Shown here piece after piece: positions 1 to 9,857 of a DNA stretch of 64,000 nucleotides. The notes beneath the pieces are model-generated. The model searched no databases. It saw nothing but the letters and a program-made list of their open reading frames with translations, and was not told the DNA's origin. Position 1 is the first letter of the stretch; each line of letters starts with the position of its first letter. Source of the stretch: Nakamurella sp. PAMC28650. Lineage in GTDB: Bacteria > Actinomycetota > Actinomycetes > Mycobacteriales > Nakamurellaceae. The stretch covers positions 4,049,001-4,113,000 of the forward strand of contig NZ_CP060298.1 of assembly GCF_014303395.1 (NCBI RefSeq), given 5' to 3'. The position numbers and the translations under genes are program-made.

Positions 1-801
1 GCAGTGGGCGATCTGACGACGGCGACGAACGTGGCCGTGATCGTGCCCGGCATCAGCAACTCGCCGTCGGACATGGGTGGTGGCATCGAACTGGCCGGCG
101 ATCTGCGCGACGAGGCGGAGCGGCAGGATCCGGCCGGACGGACCGCGGTCGTCGCCTGGTACGGGTACGACATCCCGATGTCGTGGACCAAGGACCCTGG
201 GAGCCGTCCGGCGATCGACGTCCTGGACACGCTCGCGGTCGGATCCGCGGCGAACGCGGCCGCCGGAGCGCCCGTCCTGGCTGCGGATCTGATGAGCATC
301 AAGGCCATGTCGCAGCCCTCGGTTCGCACCACCCTGATCGGCTTCTCGATGGGCTCCACCACCGTCTCGGAGGCGGCCAGGTACGCCCTGCCCGTGGACT
401 CCCTCGTGCTGCTGGGATCACCCGGGGCGGGCTGGGACACCGACTCCGCCGCCGGGTACCGGAACGTGCCGGCCTCCGACGTCTACACGCTGAGCTACGA
501 CCAGGACCCGGTCACCCTTCCGGTCGCCGACGATCTGGCCAGGAGACAACTGGGCCTCGCCGACCCGTTCGGCCCGGATCCTGCCGCTGACTCGTTCGGC
601 GGCCACCACATCGACGCCGGCACGAATGTTCCGCTCGCGGTCGGCACCGGGCTCCTGCCGTCGCTGGGCCGGATTCTGGGCGATCCGCGTCACCATTCGA
701 TGAAGAATTACATGCAGGGCAGGGCTTTGAGCGCGGAAGGGTCGATCGTCGTCGGCCGGCGGGAACAGGTCCCGACCAAGCCTGGCCGCAGCCGGCGCTA
801 G
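1..801 (+). CDS. DUF1023-type alpha/beta hydrolase, 5' end cut off by the window
   Basis: C-terminal part of an alpha/beta hydrolase of the actinobacterial DUF1023 family. The reading frame is already open at base 1, so the true start probably lies upstream, although a GTG at 4 could be read as a start. The visible protein begins with a beta-strand followed by VPGISNS, then a nucleophile elbow GFSMGS (Ser codon near 346), an acidic DQDPV segment and a late DPRHHS histidine pair, which together fit a Ser-Asp-His triad. No signal peptide is visible in the part present. Substrate is unknown; members of this family are usually annotated only as hydrolases. The next gene is in the same direction. 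Confidence 0.75.
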   Translation, partial: AVGDLTTATNVAVIVPGISNSPSDMGGGIELAGDLRDEAERQDPAGRTAVVAWYGYDIPMSWTKDPGSRPAIDVLDTLAVGSAANAAAGAPVLAADLMSIKAMSQPSVRTTLIGFSMGSTTVSEAARYALPVDSLVLLGSPGAGWDTDSAAGYRNVPASDVYTLSYDQDPVTLPVADDLARRQLGLADPFGPDPAADSFGGHHIDAGTNVPLAVGTGLLPSLGRILGDPRHHSMKNYMQGRALSAEGSIVVGRREQVPTKPGRSRR

Positions 802-861
802 GGTGGCCGTCCCGGCGACCAGGTGCCATCGATCCCTGTGCTGGTCGGCGACAATGACGAG

Positions 862-1593
862 ATGCCGACCACCGCCGGGAATCCGTTCCAGGTCGCCGCC
901 CTGGCCTACTACCGGGCGGTCGAAGCCACCCTGCTGACCCACCTGCGTGGCCGTCGCGTCCAGGGTTTCGGTCACGCTTCCGGCCAGGCCGCGCAGGAGG
1001 ATGCCCACGCCGTCGATCTGCACATCGCCGACCTCGCCGACCTGGACGAGGCGATCCGCAGCGGCATCGCGTTCTTCCGACTCCCGGGGCTGACCGGGCC
1101 CGGTCTGGTCAGCCTGCGGATCCGTCCCGGCGACGGCAGCGGCATCGACACGGTGGCCACCGCCACCCTCGCGTTGGCGCAGGCCATGTCGCAGGACGGG
1201 ATCGCGGCCGCCGTGATGACCGACGGCCTCGACGGCCTCTACCTGATCGGTTTCGCGGTCGGTCCGGTGGCGCCGTCGGCGGTGGCCGTGCGGTACGCCG
1301 CCGAGCTGACCCTCCGCGCCCCGGAGATCGCCACCACCGACCCGGCCGACTTCGACGGGCGGACCCTGATCTGTCCCCTGCCGGTGCCCGGTGGCCGGGC
1401 GGTGCCTGCGCCCTATTCGCTGGTCTCCCGGGCGGGCGGACCCGGTGTCGCCGCCCCCCTGACGATGGACGAGGTCGCGGCCACGAGCGCGGGCATGCCC
1501 TTGGAGATCGAACCTGACGACGTGGTCGACCGTCTCGGGAGCTACGGCGATCTGGCTGCCGGGTTGGGCGAGGCGACGGCCCTGCCCGCGTAG
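862..1593 (+). CDS. Degenerate LigD polymerase-domain-like protein
   Basis: About 243 residues that align by eye with the primase-polymerase (POL) domain of the NHEJ ligase LigD. An N-terminal YYRAVEATLLTHLRGRRV matches the YY..VAP.LLPHLRGRPVT start of POL domains, and near the end APYSLVSR followed by PLTMDEVAA matches the conserved VAPYSxRxR...PLxWDEL stretch. The segment where POL domains carry the metal-binding DxD (FDLDPG) reads LRIRPG here, and the SGxxGLHL segment reads DGLDGLYL. The acidic catalytic pair is therefore missing and the protein is probably not an active polymerase. Start is uncertain: ATG 862 has no clear Shine-Dalgarno, and GTG 823 in the same frame is an alternative. 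Family assignment is inferred from motif order and is moderately sure. Confidence 0.6.
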   Translation: MPTTAGNPFQVAALAYYRAVEATLLTHLRGRRVQGFGHASGQAAQEDAHAVDLHIADLADLDEAIRSGIAFFRLPGLTGPGLVSLRIRPGDGSGIDTVATATLALAQAMSQDGIAAAVMTDGLDGLYLIGFAVGPVAPSAVAVRYAAELTLRAPEIATTDPADFDGRTLICPLPVPGGRAVPAPYSLVSRAGGPGVAAPLTMDEVAATSAGMPLEIEPDDVVDRLGSYGDLAAGLGEATALPA

Positions 1594-1652
1594 GGTGATG
1601 GCGCCGTCGAAGAACCGCTCGTCCAACGAGCCGCGGGATCCGGGAACGGTCT

Positions 1653-1700
1653 GGTCCGTGAACGGTTCGGTCCGGCAACGGTTGGTCCGGCAACGCCGGG
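1653..1700 (+). repeat. Three 16-bp tandem copies ahead of the TetR gene
   Basis: Three consecutive 16-bp units beginning GGTCCG/GTCCGG and carrying GAACGG or CAACGG (1653-1668, 1669-1684, 1685-1700). A looser fourth copy lies at about 1635-1652. The array ends just before the Shine-Dalgarno (GGAAGGGAG, 1702-1710) of the TetR gene, so it lies in its leader or promoter. Confidence 0.6.
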
Positions 1701-1717
1701 TGGAAGGGAGTAGCGCG

Positions 1718-2332
1718 ATGGCCGAGTCGACGACGCGCGCGACTCCCCGACTGAGCAGGTCCGACCGGCGGACCCAGCTGATTGCCGCGGCCAAGGGCGC
1801 GTTCGTCGCCCAGGGCTATCACGCGGCGGCGATGGACGACATCGCCGAGCGAGCCGGTGTCAGCAAACCCGTTCTCTACCAGCACTTCCCATCAAAGCTC
1901 GACCTGTACCTCGCGTTGCTGGGCGAGTCGGCGGACGAGATGGTCCGACTGGTCGAGGAAGCCCTGCACGGGACCAACGACAACAACGAACGCGTCCACC
2001 GCGCGGTCGAGGCCTACTTCTCGTTCGTCGCGGACAACGACCAGGCCTACCGGCTGATCTTCGAGTCCGACCTGCGGGGTCAGGTGCAGGTGGAGCAGAT
2101 CGTGGATCGCGCGACGGACTCGTGCATCGCCGCCATCACCGACACGATCACCACCGACACCGGAGTCGATCCGCAACGCTCGCGACTGCTGGCCTCGGCG
2201 TTGGTCGGCCTGTCACAGGTCAGTGCGCGGTACTGGTTGACGCAGAGCCCTGGGGTGCCGCGGGCCGAGGCGATCGAGATGCTCTCGACGTTGGCCTGGC
2301 GGGGAATCTCCCGATTCCCCCGCCAGGCCTGA
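1718..2332 (+). CDS. TetR regulator resembling mycobacterial FasR (Rv3208)
   Basis: TetR-family repressor/activator of 204 residues. The helix-turn-helix lies at about residues 20-65, with the core GYHAAAMDDIAERAGVSKP followed by VLYQHFPSKLDLY. The ligand-binding half contains FSFVADNDQAYRLIFE and ARYWL. As I recall it, the sequence closely resembles M. tuberculosis Rv3208, the TetR-type FasR that controls fatty-acid synthase genes with acyl-CoA as ligand. The pairing with a convergent DUF3107 gene is the same as Rv3208-Rv3208A, which supports the assignment. ATG 1718 is chosen because GGAAGGGAG lies 7 nt upstream; the open frame extends to 1595 without a better start. What it regulates here is inferred. 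Confidence 0.85.
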   Translation: MAESTTRATPRLSRSDRRTQLIAAAKGAFVAQGYHAAAMDDIAERAGVSKPVLYQHFPSKLDLYLALLGESADEMVRLVEEALHGTNDNNERVHRAVEAYFSFVADNDQAYRLIFESDLRGQVQVEQIVDRATDSCIAAITDTITTDTGVDPQRSRLLASALVGLSQVSARYWLTQSPGVPRAEAIEMLSTLAWRGISRFPRQA

Positions 2333-2351
2333 ACGCCGGATTCCGGCTGAC

Positions 2352-2594
2352 TCAGCCGGTGGTGGAGAAGCCCACCCGGCGCACGTCGGCCGGGGCGATC
2401 TCGATGTAGGAGATCCGCGCCGACGGCACCATCACCCGGCGGCCCTTCTCGTCGACCAGCACCAGGGTGCCGGTCGGATTCTTCAGCGCCTCGTTGACCA
2501 GCGCCTCGATCTCGTCGGGCTGGGACGCCGACGTGACCACCAATTCGCGTCCACTGTCGGTCACACCGATCTTGATATCCACGCCGGTCCTCAT
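2352..2594 (-). CDS. DUF3107 small protein (TB9.4-like)
   Basis: An 80-residue protein of the DUF3107 family, universal in actinobacteria and of unknown function. Hallmarks are the opening VDIKIGVTDSGRELVV, a central PDEIEALVNEAL helix and ISYIEIAPADVRRVGF near the C-terminus. It is predicted cytoplasmic, with no signal or membrane segment. It converges on the TetR gene with a 19-bp gap, an arrangement also seen in mycobacteria. Confidence in the gene and family is high; no function is claimed. Confidence 0.88.
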   Translation of the reverse strand: MRTGVDIKIGVTDSGRELVVTSASQPDEIEALVNEALKNPTGTLVLVDEKGRRVMVPSARISYIEIAPADVRRVGFSTTG

Positions 2595-2759
2595 TTCATG
2601 TCCACAGGAGAAGCACTACCGCTCCGAGGCTAATGCAGGCCGGGTGCACGCAGGGACGGACCGGGGCGGCCGGCCCTGCGCCGAGGGCGAACAGAGGGCC
2701 TCGCGCCCGCGCTCGCCTGCTCGCAACGGGCGGCAGGCCGAAAACCCGTCACCGACTGC

Positions 2760-3419
2760 TCAGAACAGACGTCCGACCGTGTCGTCCAGCCCGCGTAGTT
2801 GGTCGTAATCCAGCACCAGACAACGGATCCCACGATCCTCGGCCAGCGTGCGGGCCTGCGGCTTGATCTGCTGGGCGGCGAAAACCCCGGTGACCGTGCC
2901 CAGCAGCGGATCCCGGCTGAGCAGGTTGACGTACCGGGTCAGTTGTTCCACCCCGTCGATCTCGCCGCGACGTTTGATCTCCACCGCCACCACCGCCCCG
3001 GTTTCGTCCCGGCACAGCAGATCCACCGGGCCGACCGGGGTCGGATACTCGCGCCGGATCAGGGTGTAACCGGCGCCGAGGGTCTGGATCTGTTCGGCCA
3101 GCAGGGCCTGCAGATGCGCCTCGACACCATCCTTGACCAACCCCGGGTCGATGCCGAGTTCGTGCTGCGAATCGTGCAGCACCTCCTCGATGGTGATGAT
3201 CAGCTGCTCGCCGGCCTTGTTCTCGACCCGCCAGACACCGTCCTGCTGCACGAGCCAGCACGGTGGGCTCATCCAGTTCAAGGGCTTGTAGGCGCGATCG
3301 TCTGCATGGATCGACACCGATCCGTCGGCCTTCACCAGGAGCAGCCGGGTAGCCATCGGGAGGTGAGCCGTCAGACGACCCACGTAGTCGACTGAGCACC
3401 GGGCCACCACGAGACGCAC
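2760..3419 (-). CDS. nucS: Mismatch-specific endonuclease NucS/EndoMS
   Basis: NucS (EndoMS) cuts both strands at G-T, G-G and T-T mismatches and carries out mismatch repair in actinobacteria, which lack MutS/MutL. The 219-residue length is normal. The N-terminal DNA-binding/dimerisation half contains the diagnostic [14 protein letters not shown] and SYKPLNW-like (here YKPLNWM) stretches. The C-terminal RecB-like nuclease half has GPVDLLCRD and [17 protein letters not shown], supplying the D, E and K active-site residues. The protein ends in VGRLF, the short clamp-binding motif by which NucS docks on the beta-clamp. It is flanked by DUF3107 upstream and a divergent gene at 3516. Confidence 0.95.
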   Translation of the reverse strand: MRLVVARCSVDYVGRLTAHLPMATRLLLVKADGSVSIHADDRAYKPLNWMSPPCWLVQQDGVWRVENKAGEQLIITIEEVLHDSQHELGIDPGLVKDGVEAHLQALLAEQIQTLGAGYTLIRREYPTPVGPVDLLCRDETGAVVAVEIKRRGEIDGVEQLTRYVNLLSRDPLLGTVTGVFAAQQIKPQARTLAEDRGIRCLVLDYDQLRGLDDTVGRLF

Positions 3420-3515
3420 CCGACCACCCTAGCGGCTGCCGCCCCCCTGGCCGCCCGCAGACATGCCGCCTCCAGCAGGCCGTCCGCCTGCCGAATGCCA
3501 GGGAGAATGGACCCG

Positions 3516-4373
3516 GTGACGACTCCCCTGCCCGTCCTCTGCTCGCAGGCTGCCAAGGACTGCGGCGACGACCCGGCCGGTACCGCTGCGACGTTCTCCT
3601 CGTTCCTGCTCCTGCGGCACCCGGGGCCTTGGAGCGCGAACGCCGCCGAGGATGCGACCGGTCTGCTGCCCCCCGGGACCGCAGCCGCGGTGGCGGCCAC
3701 CAGCGGTCTGCGTGCCTTTGCCATCCGTGACGTCCATCCCCGTCGCCGCTCCCACCCGCCGGCCGGATACTGCGGTGTCAACGGCCCGTCGGGGTACGTC
3801 GCCCCCCTCCGGGAGGCATCAGATGCCTCGGTGCCACCCGCACGGCGAGAGGCCCTGGTGGGGCCCCTGTTCGCCGTCTGCACGAACGGGCGCCGCGACC
3901 GGTGCTGCGCCATCGTGGGTCGCGGGGTCGCCGTCGGGCTGCACGCCGAGTTCGGTGATCGCGTGGTCGAGATCAGCCACCTCGGCGGTCACCGTTACGC
4001 CGGCACCATGCTCGTGCTGCCGTGGGGCTACGCCTACGGATTCCTCGATCTGGCCGGTGCCCGGGCCGTCGTCCGTGCCGCCGACCGGGGACTGGTCCAT
4101 CCGCAGGGACTTCGTGGCCGGGCGGACCTGCCACCGGCCGCGCAGGCCGCCGACGTCCCGCTCCGCCGCGACCTGGGACCGGCGGCCCCGGATGCGGTGC
4201 TCATCCGCGCGGTACCGGCGGGTCACGGCGATCGGGTCAGCGTCGATGCCAGCGTTCTCGGTGAGCCCGTGACGGTGCGCCTGCGACGTGAGAGCGGACC
4301 AACCGTGGGCGAAACACTATGCGGTGGAAAACTTTTCGCCACCGGGCGATGGATCAGGGACCAGCTCGACTAG
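3516..4373 (+). CDS. Sucrase/ferredoxin-like family protein
   Basis: About 285 residues of the Suc_Fer-like (sucrase/ferredoxin-like) family, which has a thioredoxin-like [2Fe-2S] ferredoxin fold. Visible hallmarks are an N-terminal [17 protein letters not shown], a central [12 protein letters not shown] cysteine cluster, then [17 protein letters not shown]. The cysteines probably bind the cluster; the biochemical role is not known. GTG 3516 is chosen because GGGAGA (3501-3506) lies 9 nt before it; ATG 3507 and ATG 3495 in the same frame are alternatives. It is divergent from nucS, and its stop overlaps the murA stop by 4 bases, so the two genes converge without an intergenic terminator. Confidence 0.85.
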   Translation: MTTPLPVLCSQAAKDCGDDPAGTAATFSSFLLLRHPGPWSANAAEDATGLLPPGTAAAVAATSGLRAFAIRDVHPRRRSHPPAGYCGVNGPSGYVAPLREASDASVPPARREALVGPLFAVCTNGRRDRCCAIVGRGVAVGLHAEFGDRVVEISHLGGHRYAGTMLVLPWGYAYGFLDLAGARAVVRAADRGLVHPQGLRGRADLPPAAQAADVPLRRDLGPAAPDAVLIRAVPAGHGDRVSVDASVLGEPVTVRLRRESGPTVGETLCGGKLFATGRWIRDQLD

Positions 4374-5626
4374 AGAGCGACCCGCTCGATCTCGGCCCCG
4401 AGCGACTGCAGATCCTCCACGAAGCGCGGGTACCCGCGGTCGATGTGGCCCACCTCGTGCACCTCGGTGACGCCTTCGGCGACCAACCCGGCGAGCACCA
4501 GGCCCGCACCGGCGCGGATGTCGGTCGACCACACCGGGGCACTGGACAGCTTCGGCCGGCCGCGCAGCGAAGCGTGATGACCATCGGTCCGCGCGTCCGC
4601 GCCCATGCGGATCAACTCGTCCACGAAACGAAAACGGGCCTCGAACACGTTCTCGGTGATCAGCGAATTCCCGTCGGCCACGGCGGCCAGCGCAAGCGCC
4701 ATGGGCTGCAGATCGGTCGGGAAGCCCGGGTAGGGCATCGTGATGAAATCGACCGCGCGTGGACGCCCCTGCATGTCGACGGAGAATCCGTCGTCGAGCA
4801 TTTCGATGTGCGCTCCGGCCTGCGTCAGCCGCTCGAGCGGGGCGGCCAGGTGCCGGGCGTCGACGCCGCGGACCAGCACGTTGCCCCGGGTGACGGCCGC
4901 GGCATAGGCCCAGGTGCCGCCGACCACCCGGTCGCCGACCGTGCGGTGCTCGGTCGGATGCAGGACGTCGACACCCTCGATCGTGATCATCGCACTGCCC
5001 GCGCCGCTGATCCGGGCGCCCATCCGGCCCAGCATCAGGGCCAGGTCGATGATCTCCGGTTCGCGGGCCGCGTTGTCGATCACCGTGGTGCCCTGGGCGA
5101 GGACGGCGGCCATCAGGATGTTCTCGGTCGCCCCCACACTCGGGAAGTCGAGACCGATCTGTGCGCCGCGCAGACGTTCCGCCTCACCGACGACCATGCC
5201 GTGCTCGATGCTCATCGTGGCACCGAGCGCACGCAGTCCGTTCTGGTGCATGTCCAGCGGGCGGGAGCCGATGGCGTCACCGCCGGGGAGTGCCACCCGC
5301 GCACGGTGACAGCGACCCATCAACGGGCCGAGCACGCAGACCGAGGCGCGAAGTCGCCCAACGGCCGGGAAGTCCGCTTCGTACGAGAGCTCCGCCGGAG
5401 CCGTGATCGAGACCTTGTCGCCGACCATCTCCACCCGGCAGCCCAGACCGATCAGGACGTCCGCCATCAACGGGACGTCCAGGATGGCCGGGCAGTTCGT
5501 GATCACCGTGGTGCCCTCGGCCAGGAGCGCGGCCGCCATCAGTTTGAGCACGCTGTTCTTCGCGCCCGCCACCGACACCTCGCCGCAGAGGCGGGCGCCG
5601 CCGGTCACCAGGAAGCGTTCGTCCAC
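4370..5626 (-). CDS. murA: UDP-N-acetylglucosamine 1-carboxyvinyltransferase
   Basis: MurA transfers enolpyruvate from PEP to UDP-GlcNAc, the first committed step of peptidoglycan synthesis in the cytoplasm. The 418-residue length and the inside-out alpha/beta barrel repeats are normal. [10 protein letters not shown] near the N-terminus supplies the conserved Lys-Asn pair. The active-site loop reads [13 protein letters not shown], so position 117 is Asp where E. coli has Cys115. Mycobacterial MurA has the same substitution, and it is known to make the enzyme insensitive to fosfomycin; resistance here is therefore an inference from family knowledge. It is divergent from the cobalamin adenosyltransferase gene, the order found in mycobacteria. 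Confidence 0.96.
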   Translation of the reverse strand: MDERFLVTGGARLCGEVSVAGAKNSVLKLMAAALLAEGTTVITNCPAILDVPLMADVLIGLGCRVEMVGDKVSITAPAELSYEADFPAVGRLRASVCVLGPLMGRCHRARVALPGGDAIGSRPLDMHQNGLRALGATMSIEHGMVVGEAERLRGAQIGLDFPSVGATENILMAAVLAQGTTVIDNAAREPEIIDLALMLGRMGARISGAGSAMITIEGVDVLHPTEHRTVGDRVVGGTWAYAAAVTRGNVLVRGVDARHLAAPLERLTQAGAHIEMLDDGFSVDMQGRPRAVDFITMPYPGFPTDLQPMALALAAVADGNSLITENVFEARFRFVDELIRMGADARTDGHHASLRGRPKLSSAPVWSTDIRAGAGLVLAGLVAEGVTEVHEVGHIDRGYPRFVEDLQSLGAEIERVAL

Positions 5627-5735
5627 GCCGGGGACTCTAGTGCCCTGAGGGCTGCGCTTCCTCCCGTTCCAGGTCGTGGGCCTGTCGCAGGCCCTCGAAC
5701 GGGCCCGGACACCGACCTTGCGTACGCTCGGCGGA

Positions 5736-6311
5736 ATGGCCGTTCATCTCACCCGCATCTACACCCGCACCGGCGACGACGGGACCACCGGGCTGTCGGA
5801 TTTCTCCAGGGTCGCCAAGACCGATCCGCGGCTGATCGCCTACGCGGACTGCGACGAGACCAACGCCGCCCTGGGGGTGGTGATGACTCTCGGGTCGCCC
5901 TCCGCCGAGCTCGCCACGGTGATCTCCCGGGTGCAGAACGAGCTGTTCGACCTCGGTGCCGATCTGGCCACGCCGATCGAACCGGAACCGAAGTACCCCC
6001 CGCTCCGGGTCACGCAGGAGTACGTCGACCGGCTGGAAGCGGACTGCGACCGGTTCAACGAGCTACTGGCGCCGTTGAAGTCGTTCATCCTGCCCGGTGG
6101 CACTCCGGCGGGCGCACTGCTCCATGTCGCACGGACCATCGCCCGACGCGCCGAACGCGCCGCCTGGGCCCTGATGGCCGTCGATGCCGAACGGACCAAC
6201 CCGCTCGCGCCGATGTACCTGAACCGGCTCTCCGACCTGCTCTTCATCCTCGGCCGGGTCGCCAACCCTGAGGGTGACATCCAGTGGATACCCGGCGGCG
6301 ACCGGTCCTGA
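5736..6311 (+). CDS. PduO-type cob(I)alamin adenosyltransferase
   Basis: Adenosylates cob(I)alamin with ATP to give coenzyme B12. The 191-residue protein shows the N-terminal [14 protein letters not shown]-binding motif, [37 protein letters not shown] (here interrupted only for description), and the late [13 protein letters not shown], all hallmarks of the PduO trimer family. ATG 5736 starts immediately before [14 protein letters not shown], the usual family N-terminus. An in-frame upstream extension to 5676 has no family similarity. It is divergent from murA and convergent with the DUF2550 gene, with a hairpin between the stops. Confidence 0.93.
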   Translation: MAVHLTRIYTRTGDDGTTGLSDFSRVAKTDPRLIAYADCDETNAALGVVMTLGSPSAELATVISRVQNELFDLGADLATPIEPEPKYPPLRVTQEYVDRLEADCDRFNELLAPLKSFILPGGTPAGALLHVARTIARRAERAAWALMAVDAERTNPLAPMYLNRLSDLLFILGRVANPEGDIQWIPGGDRS

Positions 6312-6321
6312 AACGCAGCAT

Positions 6322-6341
6322 AGGCTCCCGTCGGGGAGCCT
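6322..6341. terminator. Hairpin between convergent genes
   Basis: Perfect 8-bp stem AGGCTCCC/GGGAGCCT with a GTCG loop between the stops of the adenosyltransferase and DUF2550 genes. A wider pair of arms, CTGAAAC at 6308-6314 and GTTTCAG at 6362-6368, encloses it. There is no T-run, as is common for actinobacterial terminators. It could serve both strands. Confidence 0.6.
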
Positions 6342-6365
6342 CGATCGATGCCCGGTAGCGGAGTT

Positions 6366-6824
6366 TCAGACCTCGCGCAGCCCGCCGTGCTGTCGGCCGC
6401 TGATGCTGCCGGTGGCCGGTGGCACCGACTCCAGCCACGAGCGCAGCCCGGTGATGGCCTCTTCGGACAGCGCCAACTCCATCGGGGTCCTGCCGTCGGT
6501 ACATCGCACCACCACGGAGCCGAACGGCAGCAGATCCGGTTCGGTGCCGGCCAATGGACGTCGCTCCCCGAGGGCAAGACGGTCACGCCGGAGCACCTTC
6601 GAAGCGACAGGCAGCGGGCTGAACGAGCGGTACAGCGTTAGCTCGCCCTCGCGGTACCGGCCCTGACCGAAGATCCACCCGCTGCCGTCGGAGGCCGTGG
6701 ATTTTCGCCAGCAGAAGTCGACACCGCCGGACTTGGTCAACATCGAACGACGGAATGCGATCGCGATGATCGACGCCACCAGGACGAGGAGCAACGCGAC
6801 CCCGGCGATCTCAGCGCTGACCAT
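6366..6824 (-). CDS. DUF2550 membrane-anchored protein
   Basis: A 152-residue protein with one N-terminal membrane helix (about residues 5-24, IAGVALLLVLVASIIAIAF) followed by a cytoplasmic domain containing GGVDFCWRKS, WIFGQGRYREGELTLYRSFS and LRRDRLALGERRPL. These match DUF2550, which lies directly downstream of atpC in mycobacteria (Rv1312) and many actinobacteria. Function is unknown. It is the last gene of the minus-strand atp block, 30 nt after the atpC stop, and is probably co-transcribed with it. Confidence 0.88.
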   Translation of the reverse strand: MVSAEIAGVALLLVLVASIIAIAFRRSMLTKSGGVDFCWRKSTASDGSGWIFGQGRYREGELTLYRSFSPLPVASKVLRRDRLALGERRPLAGTEPDLLPFGSVVVRCTDGRTPMELALSEEAITGLRSWLESVPPATGSISGRQHGGLREV

Positions 6825-6853
6825 GTCGTCTCCCCTGCCGTCGAGTCGTCGGG

Positions 6854-7246
6854 TCAGACGGTCTCGCCGGTGGCCAGCAGTTGTGCGCGTGCTCGGCGCA
6901 GATCTGCCTCGGTCTCGGCGGTTTCGGTTCCGGTGGCCTTGGCACGCTCGTAGGCGGCACGGGCCTGGGTGACATCGATGTTCTCGCTGAGTTCCGCGTC
7001 CTCGGCCAGGATCGATACACGCTCCTTGGTCACCGACAGGAACCCGCCGTGCACCGCAACGCCCCGCACGGTGCCGTCCGGTTCGATGATGCGCGCTGCA
7101 AAGCCCTCACGGAGCTGGGCCAGCAGCGGGGCATGTCCGGGCATCACACCGATGTCGCCGTCGACCGTCCTTGCCACGACCATTTGGGCGGGACCGGACC
7201 AGATCTGCCGCTCCACGGCAACCAGATCAACCTGCATCTCAGACAC
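6854..7246 (-). CDS. atpC: F1 ATP synthase epsilon subunit
   Basis: About 130 residues. Epsilon is the central-stalk subunit that links gamma to the c-ring and tunes ATP hydrolysis. The beta-sandwich motifs VDLVAVERQIWSGPA, GDIGVMPGHAPLLAQL and VHGGFLSVTKERVSILAE are present. The C-terminal helix is short, as usual in actinobacteria. GTG 7246 is chosen because GGAG lies 6 nt upstream and the family N-terminus begins there; the open frame runs further to 7354 without similarity. A 219-nt gap containing a hairpin separates it from atpD, which is unusual inside this operon. Confidence 0.94.
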   Translation of the reverse strand: MSEMQVDLVAVERQIWSGPAQMVVARTVDGDIGVMPGHAPLLAQLREGFAARIIEPDGTVRGVAVHGGFLSVTKERVSILAEDAELSENIDVTQARAAYERAKATGTETAETEADLRRARAQLLATGETV

Positions 7247-7345
7247 TGATGGCTCCGCCTCTTCGCTTGGTGGATGGGCCGAGTCTAGCCGACGATGCGC
7301 ATCGCTCGACTGAGCTAACTGTGCAGATCGGCCGGACCAGGAAGA

Positions 7346-7378
7346 AGGCCCCATCTCCCCGCAGGGGAAATAGGGCCT
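7346..7378 (-). terminator. Hairpin in the atpD-atpC gap
   Basis: Nested inverted repeat with outer arms AGGCCC/GGGCCT and an inner TCCCC-GCA-GGGGA hairpin. On the minus strand it is followed by TCTTCC. It lies about 90 nt after the atpD stop and 100 nt before atpC. It looks like a weak terminator, processing site or attenuator inside the operon; its role is inferred. Confidence 0.5.
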
Positions 7379-7465
7379 CCCACAACATTTTTCAGGTGGA
7401 GCGACGGTTGAGATTCCGATGCACAGGCATCAATCTTTCACCGCACGGTGATCTCGGAAGCAGCG

Positions 7466-8893
<1,428 letters not shown>

Positions 8894-9820
8894 CTAGTCC
8901 TCTTCGCTTCCTGCTGCAGCCAAGGCGGCGGCGCCGCCGACGATCTCGCTGAGTTCCTGGGTGATCTGCGCCTGCCGGGCCTGGTTGGCCTGCCGGGACA
9001 GAATCTTGATGATGTCGTTGGCGTTGTCGGTCGCCGCCTTGCAGGCAGCGCGACGGGCGGCGGACTCGCTGGCCGCCGAATCGAGCAACGCCGCGAAGAT
9101 CCTGGTCGTCACGTACTTCGGGAGCAACGCATCCAGCAGCGCCCCCGGTTCGGGTTCGAACTCGTAGGCCGGTAGCAGCGGCGTATTCGCAGTGCTCTCC
9201 ACGTACTCGATCTCCATCGGCGCCACCCTGCGCACCGTCGGCGTCTGGGTGATCATCGACTCGAAGTGCGTCGACACGAGATGGATCTCGTCGATGCCGG
9301 CGGTGCCGTCGTCGAGCTGCCCGTCGCTGCCCGTCACGAACGCCGGCAGCAGCGACTCGCAGGCCGCGACCGCGTCGTCGTAGGACGGCTGCTCCGAGAA
9401 ACCGGTCCACGAACGCTCGATCGCGCGCTGGCGGAAGCTGAAGTAGCCGACGCCCTTGCGGCCGATCACGTAGTAGACCGGCTCCTTGCCCTGCGAGCGC
9501 AGGAGCGAGGTCAGCTCCTCTGTCGCCTTCAGCACGTTGGCGTTGTAGCCCCCGCAGAGACCGCGATCCGATGTCACGACCAGGATGCCGGCGCGCCTGG
9601 CGTTCGGCCTCTGCACCAACAGCGGGTGGTCGAGCGTCGAGGCGGTGGCCAGAGCGGTCAGGACGTCGGTGATCTGCGCCGAGTACGGAGCGGCCGCCAG
9701 CACCTTGGCCTGCGCCCTGGCGATGCGGGAGGTGGCGATCATCTCCATCGCCTTAGTGGTCTTCTGCGTCGACTGCACGGACTTGACCCGTTGACGCAGC
9801 ACCCTCACCTGGGCTGCCAT
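8894..9820 (-). CDS. atpG: F1 ATP synthase gamma subunit
   Basis: Central rotor shaft of F1, 308 residues. N-terminal helix RQRVKSVQSTQKTTKAMEMI and C-terminal helix SRQANQARQAQITQELSEIVGGA are the two coiled-coil strands characteristic of gamma. The Rossmann-like middle has VTSDRGLCGGYNANV. Slightly longer than the E. coli protein because of a loop around residues 165-175 (GSDGQLDDGTAG), as in other actinobacteria. Lies 37 nt downstream of atpA and 3 nt upstream of atpD. Confidence 0.97.
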   Translation of the reverse strand: MAAQVRVLRQRVKSVQSTQKTTKAMEMIATSRIARAQAKVLAAAPYSAQITDVLTALATASTLDHPLLVQRPNARRAGILVVTSDRGLCGGYNANVLKATEELTSLLRSQGKEPVYYVIGRKGVGYFSFRQRAIERSWTGFSEQPSYDDAVAACESLLPAFVTGSDGQLDDGTAGIDEIHLVSTHFESMITQTPTVRRVAPMEIEYVESTANTPLLPAYEFEPEPGALLDALLPKYVTTRIFAALLDSAASESAARRAACKAATDNANDIIKILSRQANQARQAQITQELSEIVGGAAALAAAGSEED

Positions 9821-9857
9821 GGATCACCTCCTCCGTTCGATCCTGCTCGCGTCGGGG

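Noticed and set aside
4319-6271. 650-residue plus-strand frame opposite murA.
   Set aside because: It is antisense to murA and runs out of frame over the cobalamin adenosyltransferase.
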